NCBI GenBank assembly: GCA_033763695.1
Contig: JANRKB010000015.1
Location: forward strand, 1-64,000
From: JANRKB01 sp033763695
GTDB lineage: Bacteria > Planctomycetota > Phycisphaerae > Phycisphaerales > UBA1924
Length of the DNA stretch: 64,000 nt
Direction of reading: 5' to 3'
Part shown: piece by piece, positions 26,480 to 35,193 of the stretch
Layout of the letters: the number at the start of each line of letters is the position of its first letter
How positions within the stretch are numbered: position 1 is the stretch's first letter
The notes under the pieces: generated by a model
Databases searched by the model: none
What the model saw: the letters and a program-made list of their open reading frames with translations, nothing else
Told to the model about the DNA's origin: nothing
Made by a program: the position numbers and the translations under genes

Positions 26480-29245
26480 GTGAAGAACCATGCCACGCGC
26501 GTGTCGCGCTCGATTGTCGCTTTGTTTGTGATCGCCGGAATGGCGGCGTCACTGCAAGCGGGACAAGCAGGTCGCGCCGCATCGACGCAGCGTCAACAGG
26601 CCGCGCAGCAGTCGCTGACGGACCGATTCCCCGGTATTCAGTTCCAGAATGATGCCGCAGGCGCGGGACGCCTCAAGACGATCTTCGGCGTGCCCATGCA
26701 TGCTGGCAATACGCCGCAGGCCGCCGTGGATGCGTTCCTCGCGACAGACATCGACACGTTCGGCGTGCCCGACATTGAACTGTGGCAGGACCATGTGTGG
26801 GACATCTCGGGCGGCGACTTCACGATCGCTCGCTTCCACCAGACGATCGACGGCATTCCGGTCGAGAACGCGCTGGGCCGCGTCCTGGTGCGGAACTTCG
26901 GCGACGGAACGCCGGGTCGCGCGGCATCGCATGTGGTGATGGTGACGGGCGTCTTTGCGCAGAAGCCCGAAGGCGGCTTTGCCGCGGACACGGTGACGGC
27001 GGAACAGGCCGTCGCCAACCTTCGCGCGATGGAAGGTCTGCCCAACTGGTCTCAGCCCGAGATGGTGATCTTCTTCGGTGAAGGCGAGTACGGCACCGCG
27101 AAGCGCTGCTGGAAGGTTCGCGGCGACGCGCCCGCCATCGGACAGCCCATCGAGCGGATCTACTTTGTGGATGCCGCAACAGGCGACGTCGTGCATGTCC
27201 GCAACAACATCCACAACATCGACGTGACGGGCACGGCTCAGGCGTTCGCGACGCCCGGCACCAAGCCCGACATCGCCGGCAACACACCGGTGCTGCTGAA
27301 CGTGCCCAAGCTCAACATCAGCATCACGGGCGGTTCGTCGGCCTATTCAACCAGCACCGGCGCCTTCACGATTGCCAACCCGGGCAGCACCCCGGTGACG
27401 ATCACGACCAATGCCAGCGCAGGCCGCTGGGTGAATGTGAACCCGACGGCGGGCTCGGAAATCAGCGCATCGACGAGCGCGACGCCGGGCACGCCCACGA
27501 ACATCGTGCTCAACACCGCGCCGAGCGAACTCTTGACGGCACAGGCGAACGTGCTGATTCACACGACCGCCGTGCACGACTACTTCCGCGATCGTCTGGG
27601 CGCGGGTCCGATCCCGGGCATCGACATTCAGATTGTCGCGAACACCGGCGTGAGCGGAACGTGCAACGCGTTCTTTAGCCCCTCGGCCCAGACGATCAAC
27701 TTCTACAACGCCGGCGGCGGCTGCTCCAACACCGCGTACAGCACCGTCATCGTCCACGAGTATGGCCACTTCATCGTCGATCGCCTCGGCCTCGGTCAGG
27801 GCGGCTTTGGCGAAGGCTTCGGCGACTCCAATGCCGTGCTGATGTACGACGTCGGCATCGTCGGTGAGAACTTCCAGGGCACCAGCCCGGTCCGCAACAT
27901 CGACACGGCGAACCAGCAGTATCCGTGTACGAGCACGGCGATTCACACCTGCGGCCAGATCGTCGCCGGTGTGTGGCGCGACATTCGCCTGAACCTCGGC
28001 ACCTCGCTCGGATCGGCCGCCGGGCTGAACGCGGCCCGCAACCTGCACGTCGCGTGGGCACCGGTGACTGCGGGCGGCGAGGGCAGCAGCTTCCTGAACT
28101 CTGCCAACCCCACCACTGCCATCGAAGTCCTCACGCTTGACGACAACGACGGCGACCTGAGCAACTGCACGCCCAACTACGCCGCCATCACTGCGGCATT
28201 TACCAAGCACGGCGTGCCGGTGCCCAAGCCCAGCCTCACCGCGTCGTTCGTGGGCGATCAGCCCAGCATCATCACCCCGAATCTGCCCAAGATCGTCACG
28301 ATCAGTTCGCCGACGAGCGCGGGTACGGCGATGGCGCTCGTGTATCGCGTCAACGGCGGTTCCTACACCACGCTCGCGATGACCGAAAGCCCCAGCGGCA
28401 CGTTCAGCGCGGCACTTCCTGCGACGGCATGCCCCGGCACCATCAACTACTACATCCAGCGCACGAGTGGTTCGTGCGCCGCGTACCTCCCCGCTGCCGC
28501 ACCGACCACGGTCTACACGGCCTCAGTGGCCGGCAGCAGCGCAACTCCCATCAGTGATACCTTCCAGAGCAACCTGGGCTGGACTGTCAGCAACACCACC
28601 GGCCTCACCGCCGGCGCTTGGGCCCGCGGCATCCCGGCGAACGGCAATCGCGGCGACCCGACCGCTGACTACGACGGCTCGGGCCAGTGCTACGTCACCC
28701 AGAACGTCGCGGGTGACAGCGATGTCGACGGCGGCGGCACCTATCTCATCAGCCCCACCTTCAACGCCAGCGGCGGCGATGCCTACGTCTCCTATGCCCG
28801 CTGGTACTCCAACAACTTCGGTGGCGCTCCGGAAACCGACACGTTCGTCGTTGAGATCTCGAACAACAACGGCTCGACGTGGACGAATCTTGAGACCGTT
28901 GGCCCGTCGGGCACCGAAGTCCGCGGCGGGTGGTTCTACAAGACCTTCCGCATCGCCGACAAGATCGCGCCCAGCAGCACGATGAAGGTGCGATTCCTCG
29001 CTCAGGATCTGGGCACGGGCTCGGTGGTTGAGGCGGGCGTCGATGCGTTCAAGGTCGACGTGCTGACGTGCCCCCCGCCGTGCGCTGCTGACTTCAACAA
29101 CGACGGCTTCCTCGACTTCACAGACTTCGATGCGTTCGTCGCAGCGTTCGAGGTCGGTGCGCCAAGCGGCGACTTCAACAACGACGGCTTCATCGACTTC
29201 ACCGACTTCGATGCGTACGTCGCCGCGTTTGAAGCTGGTTGCTGA
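26480..29245 (+). CDS. Secreted gluzincin metalloprotease with paired C-terminal dockerin-like loops
   Basis: A 921-residue exported protein. A signal peptide (residues ~1-28, cleaved near LQAGQA) is followed by an FTP-like propeptide region to ~250. The catalytic zinc motif VIVHEYGHFIVD (His426, His430) and GEGFGD, the likely third ligand, suit the thermolysin/fungalysin clan (M4/M36-like). A beta-sandwich region (~620-860) precedes the tag. Two calcium loops, DFNNDGFLDFTDFDAF at 871 and DFNNDGFIDFTDFDAY at 898, end in FEAGC, the last residue being Cys. GTG 26480 follows AAGGGAGAG; an overlapping ATG at 26476 is out of frame. A strong terminator follows. The same tag ends the proteins at 33066 and 34011. 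Confidence 0.88.
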   Translation: MKNHATRVSRSIVALFVIAGMAASLQAGQAGRAASTQRQQAAQQSLTDRFPGIQFQNDAAGAGRLKTIFGVPMHAGNTPQAAVDAFLATDIDTFGVPDIELWQDHVWDISGGDFTIARFHQTIDGIPVENALGRVLVRNFGDGTPGRAASHVVMVTGVFAQKPEGGFAADTVTAEQAVANLRAMEGLPNWSQPEMVIFFGEGEYGTAKRCWKVRGDAPAIGQPIERIYFVDAATGDVVHVRNNIHNIDVTGTAQAFATPGTKPDIAGNTPVLLNVPKLNISITGGSSAYSTSTGAFTIANPGSTPVTITTNASAGRWVNVNPTAGSEISASTSATPGTPTNIVLNTAPSELLTAQANVLIHTTAVHDYFRDRLGAGPIPGIDIQIVANTGVSGTCNAFFSPSAQTINFYNAGGGCSNTAYSTVIVHEYGHFIVDRLGLGQGGFGEGFGDSNAVLMYDVGIVGENFQGTSPVRNIDTANQQYPCTSTAIHTCGQIVAGVWRDIRLNLGTSLGSAAGLNAARNLHVAWAPVTAGGEGSSFLNSANPTTAIEVLTLDDNDGDLSNCTPNYAAITAAFTKHGVPVPKPSLTASFVGDQPSIITPNLPKIVTISSPTSAGTAMALVYRVNGGSYTTLAMTESPSGTFSAALPATACPGTINYYIQRTSGSCAAYLPAAAPTTVYTASVAGSSATPISDTFQSNLGWTVSNTTGLTAGAWARGIPANGNRGDPTADYDGSGQCYVTQNVAGDSDVDGGGTYLISPTFNASGGDAYVSYARWYSNNFGGAPETDTFVVEISNNNGSTWTNLETVGPSGTEVRGGWFYKTFRIADKIAPSSTMKVRFLAQDLGTGSVVEAGVDAFKVDVLTCPPPCAADFNNDGFLDFTDFDAFVAAFEVGAPSGDFNNDGFIDFTDFDAYVAAFEAGC

Positions 29246-29278
29246 GTCGCAGCACCCGGTTGACATCATGACGAAATG

Positions 29279-29309
29279 AAGCGGGCTCCCCGAGTGGGGA
29301 GCCCGCTTT
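29279..29309. terminator. Bidirectional terminator between the metalloprotease and the oxidoreductase
   Basis: Perfect 11-base arms GCGGGCTCCCC / GGGGAGCCCGC with a GAGT loop, flanked by AA and TTTC. It can end both converging genes. Confidence 0.88.
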
Positions 29310-29382
29310 CTTGCGCGATTGAACTTTCAATGCGTCGGTTGCGAAACACTTCGCTCCGCATCCATGCCGCCTGCGTGCGGGC

Positions 29383-30387
29383 TTAGCCCTTTGCGAGGCG
29401 GTTGGCGGCTTCGACCGCGACCGCGGCCTGCAGGCCGTCGTTGAACGTCGCCAGGCCGAGGTTCTTCGCGCCCTGAGCGGCGTCGGCGAATGCGACGAGC
29501 TGGCGCGCGAAGCGGACATCGTGTGCTTCGACGGCGTAGGTCTCAGCCTTGCCGTTCAGGTCCTTGAAGACCAGTTCCAGCGGCTTCTCGTAGTCGTAGT
29601 GGAACGAGCCGCTGGTGCCAAACAGCGAGAGCGTGAAGCGGCAGGTCTCGGCCCAGCCGCTGATGATCACACCTGCGACGCCGGTGCCGATGTTGGCCCC
29701 GCCGTCGGTGTTCGACTTGATGAGCACGGTGGCTGCCGTCTCGGCGCGGCCCGGCCACTTGTGCGCAAAGACCGAGCCCTTGATGTCGCCGAAGCCGACG
29801 ACGAAGTGGAACAGGTCGAGGCTGTGGCAGCCCATGTCGATGAACGCGCCGCCGCCGGATGCCGCCATGTCGCTGAACCACTTGGTTTCGTGGCCCGGCA
29901 GGTCGCAGGCGAAGGCGTTCTCGAAACGCAGCAGCTTGCCGATCTTGCCCGCGGCGATCTGCTTCTTCATCTCGAGGATCGCCGGCGCGAAACGATGGCA
30001 GTACGCCACCGCCGAGGTCACATCGCTGTGCTTGCGGCTCACTTCAACGAGCTTCTGAGCGTCGGCGACGGTGTGGGCGATGGGCTTCTCAGTCAGCACC
30101 GCCAGCTTGTGCTCCAGCGCCTTGGTGATGATCGGCACGCGGACCGACGGCGGGGTGCAGACCACCACACCATTGAGCTCCAGACCCTTGGCGGCGGCGA
30201 AGAGCTCGTCGGGTGAAGCGAACGCCTTGGCACCCAGATCGGTCGCCATCTTGGTGCGGTTGGCCTCAACCGGGTCAACCACCGCGACGACCTGCACGCG
30301 GCCATTGCTGGCCTTGGCGGCGCCCGCGTGGGCGTTGGCGATGCCACCGGCACCGATCAGGGCAACTTTGAAGACGTTCGAGGCCAT
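29383..30387 (-). CDS. Gfo/Idh/MocA-family oxidoreductase
   Basis: A 334-residue NAD(P)-dependent sugar dehydrogenase-type enzyme. The Rossmann motif is VALIGAGGIANAHAG (~8-22). VLTEKPIAHT (~95) is the conserved EKP motif with the catalytic Lys, and GGGAFIDMGCHSLDLFHF (~180) carries the second-domain DxGxHxxD-type motif. It probably oxidises or reduces a sugar or inositol derivative; the substrate is not determinable. ATG 30387 has CAGGAG upstream at good spacing. It diverges from the GHL10 gene, and two palindromes lie in the gap. A second, distant paralogue is at 36249-37325. Confidence 0.9.
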   Translation of the reverse strand: MASNVFKVALIGAGGIANAHAGAAKASNGRVQVVAVVDPVEANRTKMATDLGAKAFASPDELFAAAKGLELNGVVVCTPPSVRVPIITKALEHKLAVLTEKPIAHTVADAQKLVEVSRKHSDVTSAVAYCHRFAPAILEMKKQIAAGKIGKLLRFENAFACDLPGHETKWFSDMAASGGGAFIDMGCHSLDLFHFVVGFGDIKGSVFAHKWPGRAETAATVLIKSNTDGGANIGTGVAGVIISGWAETCRFTLSLFGTSGSFHYDYEKPLELVFKDLNGKAETYAVEAHDVRFARQLVAFADAAQGAKNLGLATFNDGLQAAVAVEAANRLAKG

Positions 30388-30469
30388 GGACAAACTCCTG
30401 GAATCCAATCCCGCCCACGATCGCAACCGGCGACTTGGCGGTATGCTGGGCGGGTAAGATTATGAAACA

Positions 30470-30497
30470 CTACCGGCCGGTAGGCCCCGCGCGGGGC
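30470..30497. promoter_or_regulatory. Two adjacent perfect palindromes in a divergent promoter region
   Basis: CTACCGGCCGGTAG (30470-30483) is followed directly by GCCCCGCGCGGGGC (30484-30497), each a perfect 14-base inverted repeat. They lie between the divergent oxidoreductase and GHL10 genes, 19 bases before the GHL10 ATG. They could be an operator pair or leader hairpins. Confidence 0.45.
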
Positions 30498-30515
30498 AGA
30501 GATAAGGGTAGACCC

Positions 30516-32072
30516 ATGACGTCGCGAGTAAACCAAGGCCTCTTTTTCCCGATTCTGGCCTCTTTAGCCATGGCCGCGGGGGCATGCGCCCAGCCAGGGG
30601 CGTCCTTGCCCACCCAATCGACCGAAAAGATTTCAGATCCTTCCAAGCCGTCGGCGGTTGAGGCCGAAGTCCGCGGCACCTGGGTCACCACCACGGGCAA
30701 CACCGCGATTGCGTCGCCTCAGGACAGCGCGGCGACCATGCGCCGCCTCCGTGAAATCGGCTTCAACACCGTCTACGTCGAGACGTGGAAGAACGGGTAC
30801 ACGCAATACCCCAGCCAAGTGCTCTTGAAGACGATCGGCGTTGATCGCCGACCGGCGCTTGTGCCGCAGGACCCGAGCGACAAGCCCGACGCCATCAAGA
30901 AGCCCGGTCGCGATCTCTTGAAGGAAACGCTGATCGAGGCCCATCGCAACGGCCTGATCTACATCGGCTGGTTCGAGTACGGCTTCATGGCCGCCCACAA
31001 GACCACCGACAACCACCTCCGCCGCGAGAAGAAGGACTGGCTCAGCCTCGACGCCAAGGGGAACGAAGTCGCGCCCAACGGCTTCGTGTGGATGAACCCG
31101 CTGCACCCCGAAACGCGCCGCTTCCTCCTTGACCTCGTGCTCGAGGCGATCGACACGTACGACCTCGACGGCGTGCAGCTCGATGACCGCATCGTCTGGC
31201 CATACATCACCATGGGATACGACGCGTACACCAAGAAGGTCTACGCCAGCGAGCACGGCGGCAAGGAACCGCCGCTGAACGAGAAGGACCCGGAGTGGAT
31301 GCGTTGGCGTGCCGACAAGGTCAATGAGTTCAGCAAGCAGTTCGTTCAGGAGATCCACGCTCGCCGTCCGGGCGTGCTGGTGTCCCTCAGTCCTGCGGTC
31401 TACCCCTGGTGCTGGGAGTACTACCTGCTGGAGTGGCCCAAGTGGTCGGCGTGGAACGCCAAGGACACGCTCAAGATCGCGGGGAATGACGCCGCGTCGA
31501 AGGTGACGCCTCGCTGGGATGAGTTCATCCCGCAGGTCTATCGCATGAACTTCAAGGCCTATGAGCAGACCTGGCTCGAACAGGTCAAGTACATGAAGGA
31601 AGAAGGCGGCGGGCGCGTGCGTGACCTCGTCGCAGGCATCCGCGTCGTCGGCGACGGGCCAGACGCGACGTGGGAGGATGTGCAGAAGTCGATCGAACTG
31701 ACGCGCACGACCAAGTCGGGTGGCCACGTCTTGTGGTTCAGCCGCGGCGCGTTGGATCTCTATCCGCAGCAGCTCACGTCGTTCTATGACGCGGCTCGCG
31801 TCGGCATCCCTGCCAACCCGCACTTTGCCAAGGACTGGCGCACGCCGTCGATCCCGCTCACCAAGGGCGAAAAGGGCTGGGAAGCACCAAATGTCGCCAA
31901 GGGCCACTATCGCCTGATCGTCGATGACGGCACGGCGTGGGATTACGCCAACGACATCGCGATCAACGCGTCGGGGACCACCGTCCAGGTTGAACTGCCG
32001 GCGAACATCAAGCGGGCCGAACTCCTCGTCGACCGGCGTCGCCAGCCTCGCGCGGCGTCAGCGAACCGATGA
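30516..32072 (+). CDS. GHL10-type glycoside hydrolase, exported
   Basis: A 518-residue protein of the GHL10 (PF02638/YngK-like) TIM-barrel family. Typical segments are VRGTWVTTTGNT (~residue 54), IGFNTVYVETWKNGYTQYP (~83), VWMNPLHPETRRFLLDLVLE and DLDGVQLDDRIVWP (~235), whose paired Asp residues are likely catalytic. The N-terminus MTSRVNQGLFFPILASLAMAAGACAQ is a signal peptide; GAC is a poor lipobox, so ordinary cleavage is as likely. A small beta-domain closes the protein. ATG 30516 follows AAGGG; ATG 30462 is a possible longer start but would place both palindromes inside the coding region. It probably cleaves an extracellular glycan of unknown type. Confidence 0.85.
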   Translation: MTSRVNQGLFFPILASLAMAAGACAQPGASLPTQSTEKISDPSKPSAVEAEVRGTWVTTTGNTAIASPQDSAATMRRLREIGFNTVYVETWKNGYTQYPSQVLLKTIGVDRRPALVPQDPSDKPDAIKKPGRDLLKETLIEAHRNGLIYIGWFEYGFMAAHKTTDNHLRREKKDWLSLDAKGNEVAPNGFVWMNPLHPETRRFLLDLVLEAIDTYDLDGVQLDDRIVWPYITMGYDAYTKKVYASEHGGKEPPLNEKDPEWMRWRADKVNEFSKQFVQEIHARRPGVLVSLSPAVYPWCWEYYLLEWPKWSAWNAKDTLKIAGNDAASKVTPRWDEFIPQVYRMNFKAYEQTWLEQVKYMKEEGGGRVRDLVAGIRVVGDGPDATWEDVQKSIELTRTTKSGGHVLWFSRGALDLYPQQLTSFYDAARVGIPANPHFAKDWRTPSIPLTKGEKGWEAPNVAKGHYRLIVDDGTAWDYANDIAINASGTTVQVELPANIKRAELLVDRRRQPRAASANR

Positions 32073-32102
32073 CTGCAGTGCTTCGGTGCCGCCTTTGCAG
32101 CA

Positions 32103-32900
32103 TCACGGCAGCGGCGAGGCCTCGCGGGACAGTGCTCGATCGCGGATGACGCGGAGATTTGCCACGCACTGAGACGCGGCGAGCATCGGGTCGTCGGCCT
32201 GATCTTGCTCGGCGATGAGCCACTCCGTGCCCGCGGCGATTGCCGCACGGATCGCGGCTTCCATCGGCACGGCCCCCGTTCCAGTCGGGCAGAAGCGGTG
32301 TGGCTTCTCGCGTGATGCGAAGTCCTTGGCGTGCACCAAGGGCACGCGGCCCGAAAGCGAGCCAAGTTCGGCGGCGGGATCAAGCCCGGCGAACCAGAGC
32401 CAGCCGACGTCGGGTTCGATGAAGATCTCGCTGGCTGCGAGCACGCTCTCCCACATGCGGCTGCCATCCGCGAATCGAGTGAACTCGAAGTCGTGGTTGT
32501 GATAGCCCAGCGAGATGCCGTGGGCTCGCAGGGCTAGCGCGGCGCGACGAACGCGGCTGACGACATCGGCGGCCTCGGCGGCGGACTGCGGCGCAGGAAC
32601 CCAGGGCATCACCACGCGGCGGGTGCCGAGCGTTGCGGCATCGGATGCGACGCGATCGATCGCCGAGTCGAGGTCAGCCAGACCCACGTGCATCGACGCG
32701 CACGCGAGCCGCAGTTGATCGAGCCACGAGCGGACCGTCGCGGCGCTGTGCCCTTGGAGGCCGGCGAACTCGACGCCGTCGCACCCCCACTCCTGACATG
32801 ATTCGAGTACGTCGCGCAGATCTGCCGCGGCCCGATCGCGGACGGTGTACAGCATGAGAGCGATGCGCGGAGCTGAAAGTGATGCGGCAACTGAAGCCAT
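32103..32900 (-). CDS. Sugar phosphate isomerase/epimerase-like TIM-barrel protein
   Basis: A 265-residue xylose-isomerase-like/AP endonuclease 2 barrel. Landmarks are RIALMLYTVRD at the N-terminus, WGCDGVEFAGLQGH (~38), LGYHNHDFEF (~140), FIEPDVGWLWFAGLDP (~165) and VPLVHAKDFA (~190), which supply the metal ligands (Glu, Asp, His, Glu pattern). The family interconverts sugars or inosose derivatives and is often encoded with Gfo/Idh/MocA oxidoreductases, as here. ATG 32900 has GAGGAACGC upstream. It ends 30 bases from the convergent GHL10 stop. Substrate unknown. Confidence 0.85.
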   Translation of the reverse strand: MASVAASLSAPRIALMLYTVRDRAAADLRDVLESCQEWGCDGVEFAGLQGHSAATVRSWLDQLRLACASMHVGLADLDSAIDRVASDAATLGTRRVVMPWVPAPQSAAEAADVVSRVRRAALALRAHGISLGYHNHDFEFTRFADGSRMWESVLAASEIFIEPDVGWLWFAGLDPAAELGSLSGRVPLVHAKDFASREKPHRFCPTGTGAVPMEAAIRAAIAAGTEWLIAEQDQADDPMLAASQCVANLRVIRDRALSREASPLP

Positions 32901-32951
32901 GCGTTCCTCGGATCCCGACACGAACAATCCATCAACGATGCGGCAACGATG

Positions 32952-32985
32952 AAAACGCCCGTTGCCGGAGGTCCGACAACGGGCG
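32952..32985 (-). terminator. Rho-independent terminator after the tagged-protein pair
   Basis: On the minus strand, nine-base arms CGCCCGTTG / CAACGGGCG around a 12-base loop are followed by TTTT. It lies 80 bases after the stop of the gene at 33066-33911. Confidence 0.75.
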
Positions 32986-33065
32986 CGAAGTGTACGACTG
33001 CACGTTGCCCGATCGATGAGGTCACGAATCTCGTGGTTCATCGACCAAGCGGACGGATCAAACCT

Positions 33066-33911
33066 TTAGCAGCCCGCCTCGAACGCGGAAACAAACGCGT
33101 CGAAGTCGGTGAAGTCAAGGAAGCCGTCGCCGTTGAAGTCCGAGCTGGCGTTGCCGGCTTCGAACGCACCGACGAAGTCGTCAAAGTCAGTGAAGTCGAG
33201 GAAGCCGTCGTTGTTGAAGTCGGCCTTGCAGACCGGCGCGGCGTCTTCCTGCACGAACGAGATGTCATCCCAGAAGATCGTGCCGCCCTTGGGCGTGTCG
33301 CCGAAGCGCAGCGGCAGGATGCTGATCATGTTGGGGACATCGGTCGCCTGGAACCAGCCCTGCGCGACGCCGAAGTTGAACCGCTCGACCATGACGTCCT
33401 TGGTGAGGCGGAAGTCAAACTTCACCCACTGTCCGTTGGTGGTGCCGGTGGCACCGAGGTCCTCCCACGACCAGACCGTCTGGCTCCACGGGAAGCGGAG
33501 TTCGATCTTGAGGCCCGAGCGATCGCTCATTGGCGCGCTGGCGGGGATGTTGTAGTAGCCGGTGACGATGATGTCACCCTTGCTCCAGTCGATCACGGGG
33601 TTGTAATAGAGGAACGTGGCGAAGTCGAGCGTGTCGGTCGTGAAGCCCGCGAACGCCGAACCGTTCTTGAGTTCGATCGACGCCGTGCCGGTGCGAGCCA
33701 CGGCCGCGGGCGAGCCGCCGTCGCCGATGGTGCGGCGCACCGCGTTGTTGGGGTTTGAGAGGTTGTGCCAGCCGGTGGGCTCTCCCGAACCGCTGAACAC
33801 GTTCAACTGCTCAAACGAGCCGTTGGTGACGGGGCCGGGTGTCTGGGCCTGTGCCAGACCTGCAAAGCCGACGAGGGCGAGAGTCGCGAATAAGCCAGTG
33901 GTGCTCTTCAT
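33066..33911 (-). CDS. Exported protein with C-terminal paired calcium loops (paralogue 1)
   Basis: A 281-residue exported protein of unknown function. The signal peptide MKSTTGLFATLALVGFAGLAQA is followed by mature sequence beginning QTPGPVTNGSFEQLN. The middle (~30-215) looks like one beta-sandwich (WHNLSNP, GDIIVTGYYNIPAS, GTIFWDDISF), reminiscent of carbohydrate-binding modules. The end has Cys (VCKADFNNDG), two 12-residue calcium loops of the form DFNxDGFLDFTD about 27 residues apart, and a terminal FEAGC. ATG 33911 has GGAGG eight bases upstream. It is clearly paralogous to the gene at 34011-34925, 99 bases upstream, and shares its tag with the metalloprotease at 26480. Confidence 0.82.
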   Translation of the reverse strand: MKSTTGLFATLALVGFAGLAQAQTPGPVTNGSFEQLNVFSGSGEPTGWHNLSNPNNAVRRTIGDGGSPAAVARTGTASIELKNGSAFAGFTTDTLDFATFLYYNPVIDWSKGDIIVTGYYNIPASAPMSDRSGLKIELRFPWSQTVWSWEDLGATGTTNGQWVKFDFRLTKDVMVERFNFGVAQGWFQATDVPNMISILPLRFGDTPKGGTIFWDDISFVQEDAAPVCKADFNNDGFLDFTDFDDFVGAFEAGNASSDFNGDGFLDFTDFDAFVSAFEAGC

Positions 33912-34010
33912 CAGTGACCTCCAATCCAAACCCGGAAAGTGAATACAACACGAATCAGTCAAGTGTGCCGCGAACAAGTTTGCGGCGGTCCGTTCGTCTG
34001 CGAATCCTCT

Positions 34011-34925
34011 CTAGCAGCCAGCCTCGAACGCGGCAACAAACGCGTCGAAGTCGGTGAAGTCCAGGAAACCGTCGCCGTTGAAGTCCGAGGTGGCGTTGCC
34101 CGCCTCGAACGAGCCGACGAAATCATCAAAGTCGGTGAAGTCCAGAAAGCCGTCGCCATTGAAGTCGGCCGGGCAGGCACTGACCTGCGTGAACTGAATG
34201 TCATCCCAGAAGATCGTGCCGCTCGGAGGCGCGTACCCAAAGCGACCGAGTGTGATCTTGCAGTGGTCGGGATACGGCGGCGTCTGGAAGTAGCCCTTGC
34301 TCTCGCCGTCGGCGACCGACGCCTCGATCTGGGCCTGCGTCCAGCGCACTTCCCAGTAGCGCCACTCTCCGTTGGTGTGGCCGGTGATCTGCGGCCCCGG
34401 AGCGGGGAAGCCGAAGGGGTCGTACGTGCCGTAGTCCTGATTGCCGTACTTGACGTTGAGCTTGATGCCGCAGGCGTCGCCTGAGATGGGCTGACTGGCG
34501 GGGATGTTGTACCAACCGCTGACGATGATGTCGCCGCCGCCCCATGTGAACGCAGGGTCGTAGAAGAGGAACGTGCTGAAGTCGAGCGTGTCGGTGGTCC
34601 AGCCGCGGAAGCCCGCGGTCGGGGCCTTGATCTCAACACACGCGGTGCCGGTGCGTGCGGTGATCGCAGGCGAGATGCCGTCGCCGTTGGTGCGGCGGAT
34701 GCACTGAAGGGGATTCGAGAGGTTGTGCCACGCGACGGGTTCGCCGCTGGCGCTGAAGGGATTGAGTTGCTCGAATGAACTGTTGGTGAGCGGGCCGGGC
34801 GTTTGCGCGAGTGCGGGCGCGGCGAGGCACGCGAGCGTGAAGGCAGAGAGCGTGCGGAGAAGGCCACGACCTAAGCCACGACCTAAACCACTGACTGACG
34901 CGTCGGCGTGTGATGCACTTTGCAT
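34011..34925 (-). CDS. Exported protein with C-terminal paired calcium loops (paralogue 2)
   Basis: A 304-residue paralogue of the protein at 33066. A longer, Gly/Arg-containing signal region (SGLGRGLGRGLLRTLSAFTL) ends near APALAQ. The mature part starts QTPGPLTNSSFEQLN and repeats the same landmarks: SGEPVAWHNLSNP, GDIIVSGWYNIPAS, GTIFWDDIQF. It has extra residues around 170-225, including two additional Cys. The tag is CPADFNGDGFLDFTDFDDF, then a second DFNGDGFLDFTD loop and terminal FEAGC. ATG 34925 is preceded by AAAGG; the frame is open to 35141, with low-quality sequence there. Tandem arrangement suggests duplication. Function unknown; a surface or matrix carbohydrate-binding role is inference. 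Confidence 0.8.
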   Translation of the reverse strand: MQSASHADASVSGLGRGLGRGLLRTLSAFTLACLAAPALAQTPGPLTNSSFEQLNPFSASGEPVAWHNLSNPLQCIRRTNGDGISPAITARTGTACVEIKAPTAGFRGWTTDTLDFSTFLFYDPAFTWGGGDIIVSGWYNIPASQPISGDACGIKLNVKYGNQDYGTYDPFGFPAPGPQITGHTNGEWRYWEVRWTQAQIEASVADGESKGYFQTPPYPDHCKITLGRFGYAPPSGTIFWDDIQFTQVSACPADFNGDGFLDFTDFDDFVGSFEAGNATSDFNGDGFLDFTDFDAFVAAFEAGC

Positions 34926-35193
34926 GGCGAGACCTTTCAGACTCCCGGCGCACGAACCGGGAGTGACACTGTGGGCGGGAACCCTGAACCAAGACAATCC
35001 ACGCATGAAAGCGGTTTCATTCTGACGACCCGGCCTGCCCCTGTCAAGCCCATTTTGCTCCGATTTGAGGCGATCTTCTCGGACCGCTTCGCAGAGCGTT
35101 CGCACGTCCGGCGACCTACCGTTGAGCCTTCCCGTCTCCAACGCAGTCTCGCAATCCTCGCCTCGCGACAGACCCCTTTACGGAGCCCGCCGC

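Noticed and set aside
26480..29245. Cellulosome-type dockerin assignment for the calcium-loop tags
   Set aside because: The loops fit dockerin and EF-hand geometry, but there is no cohesin in the window and the linker and helix pattern differs; only dockerin-like is justified.
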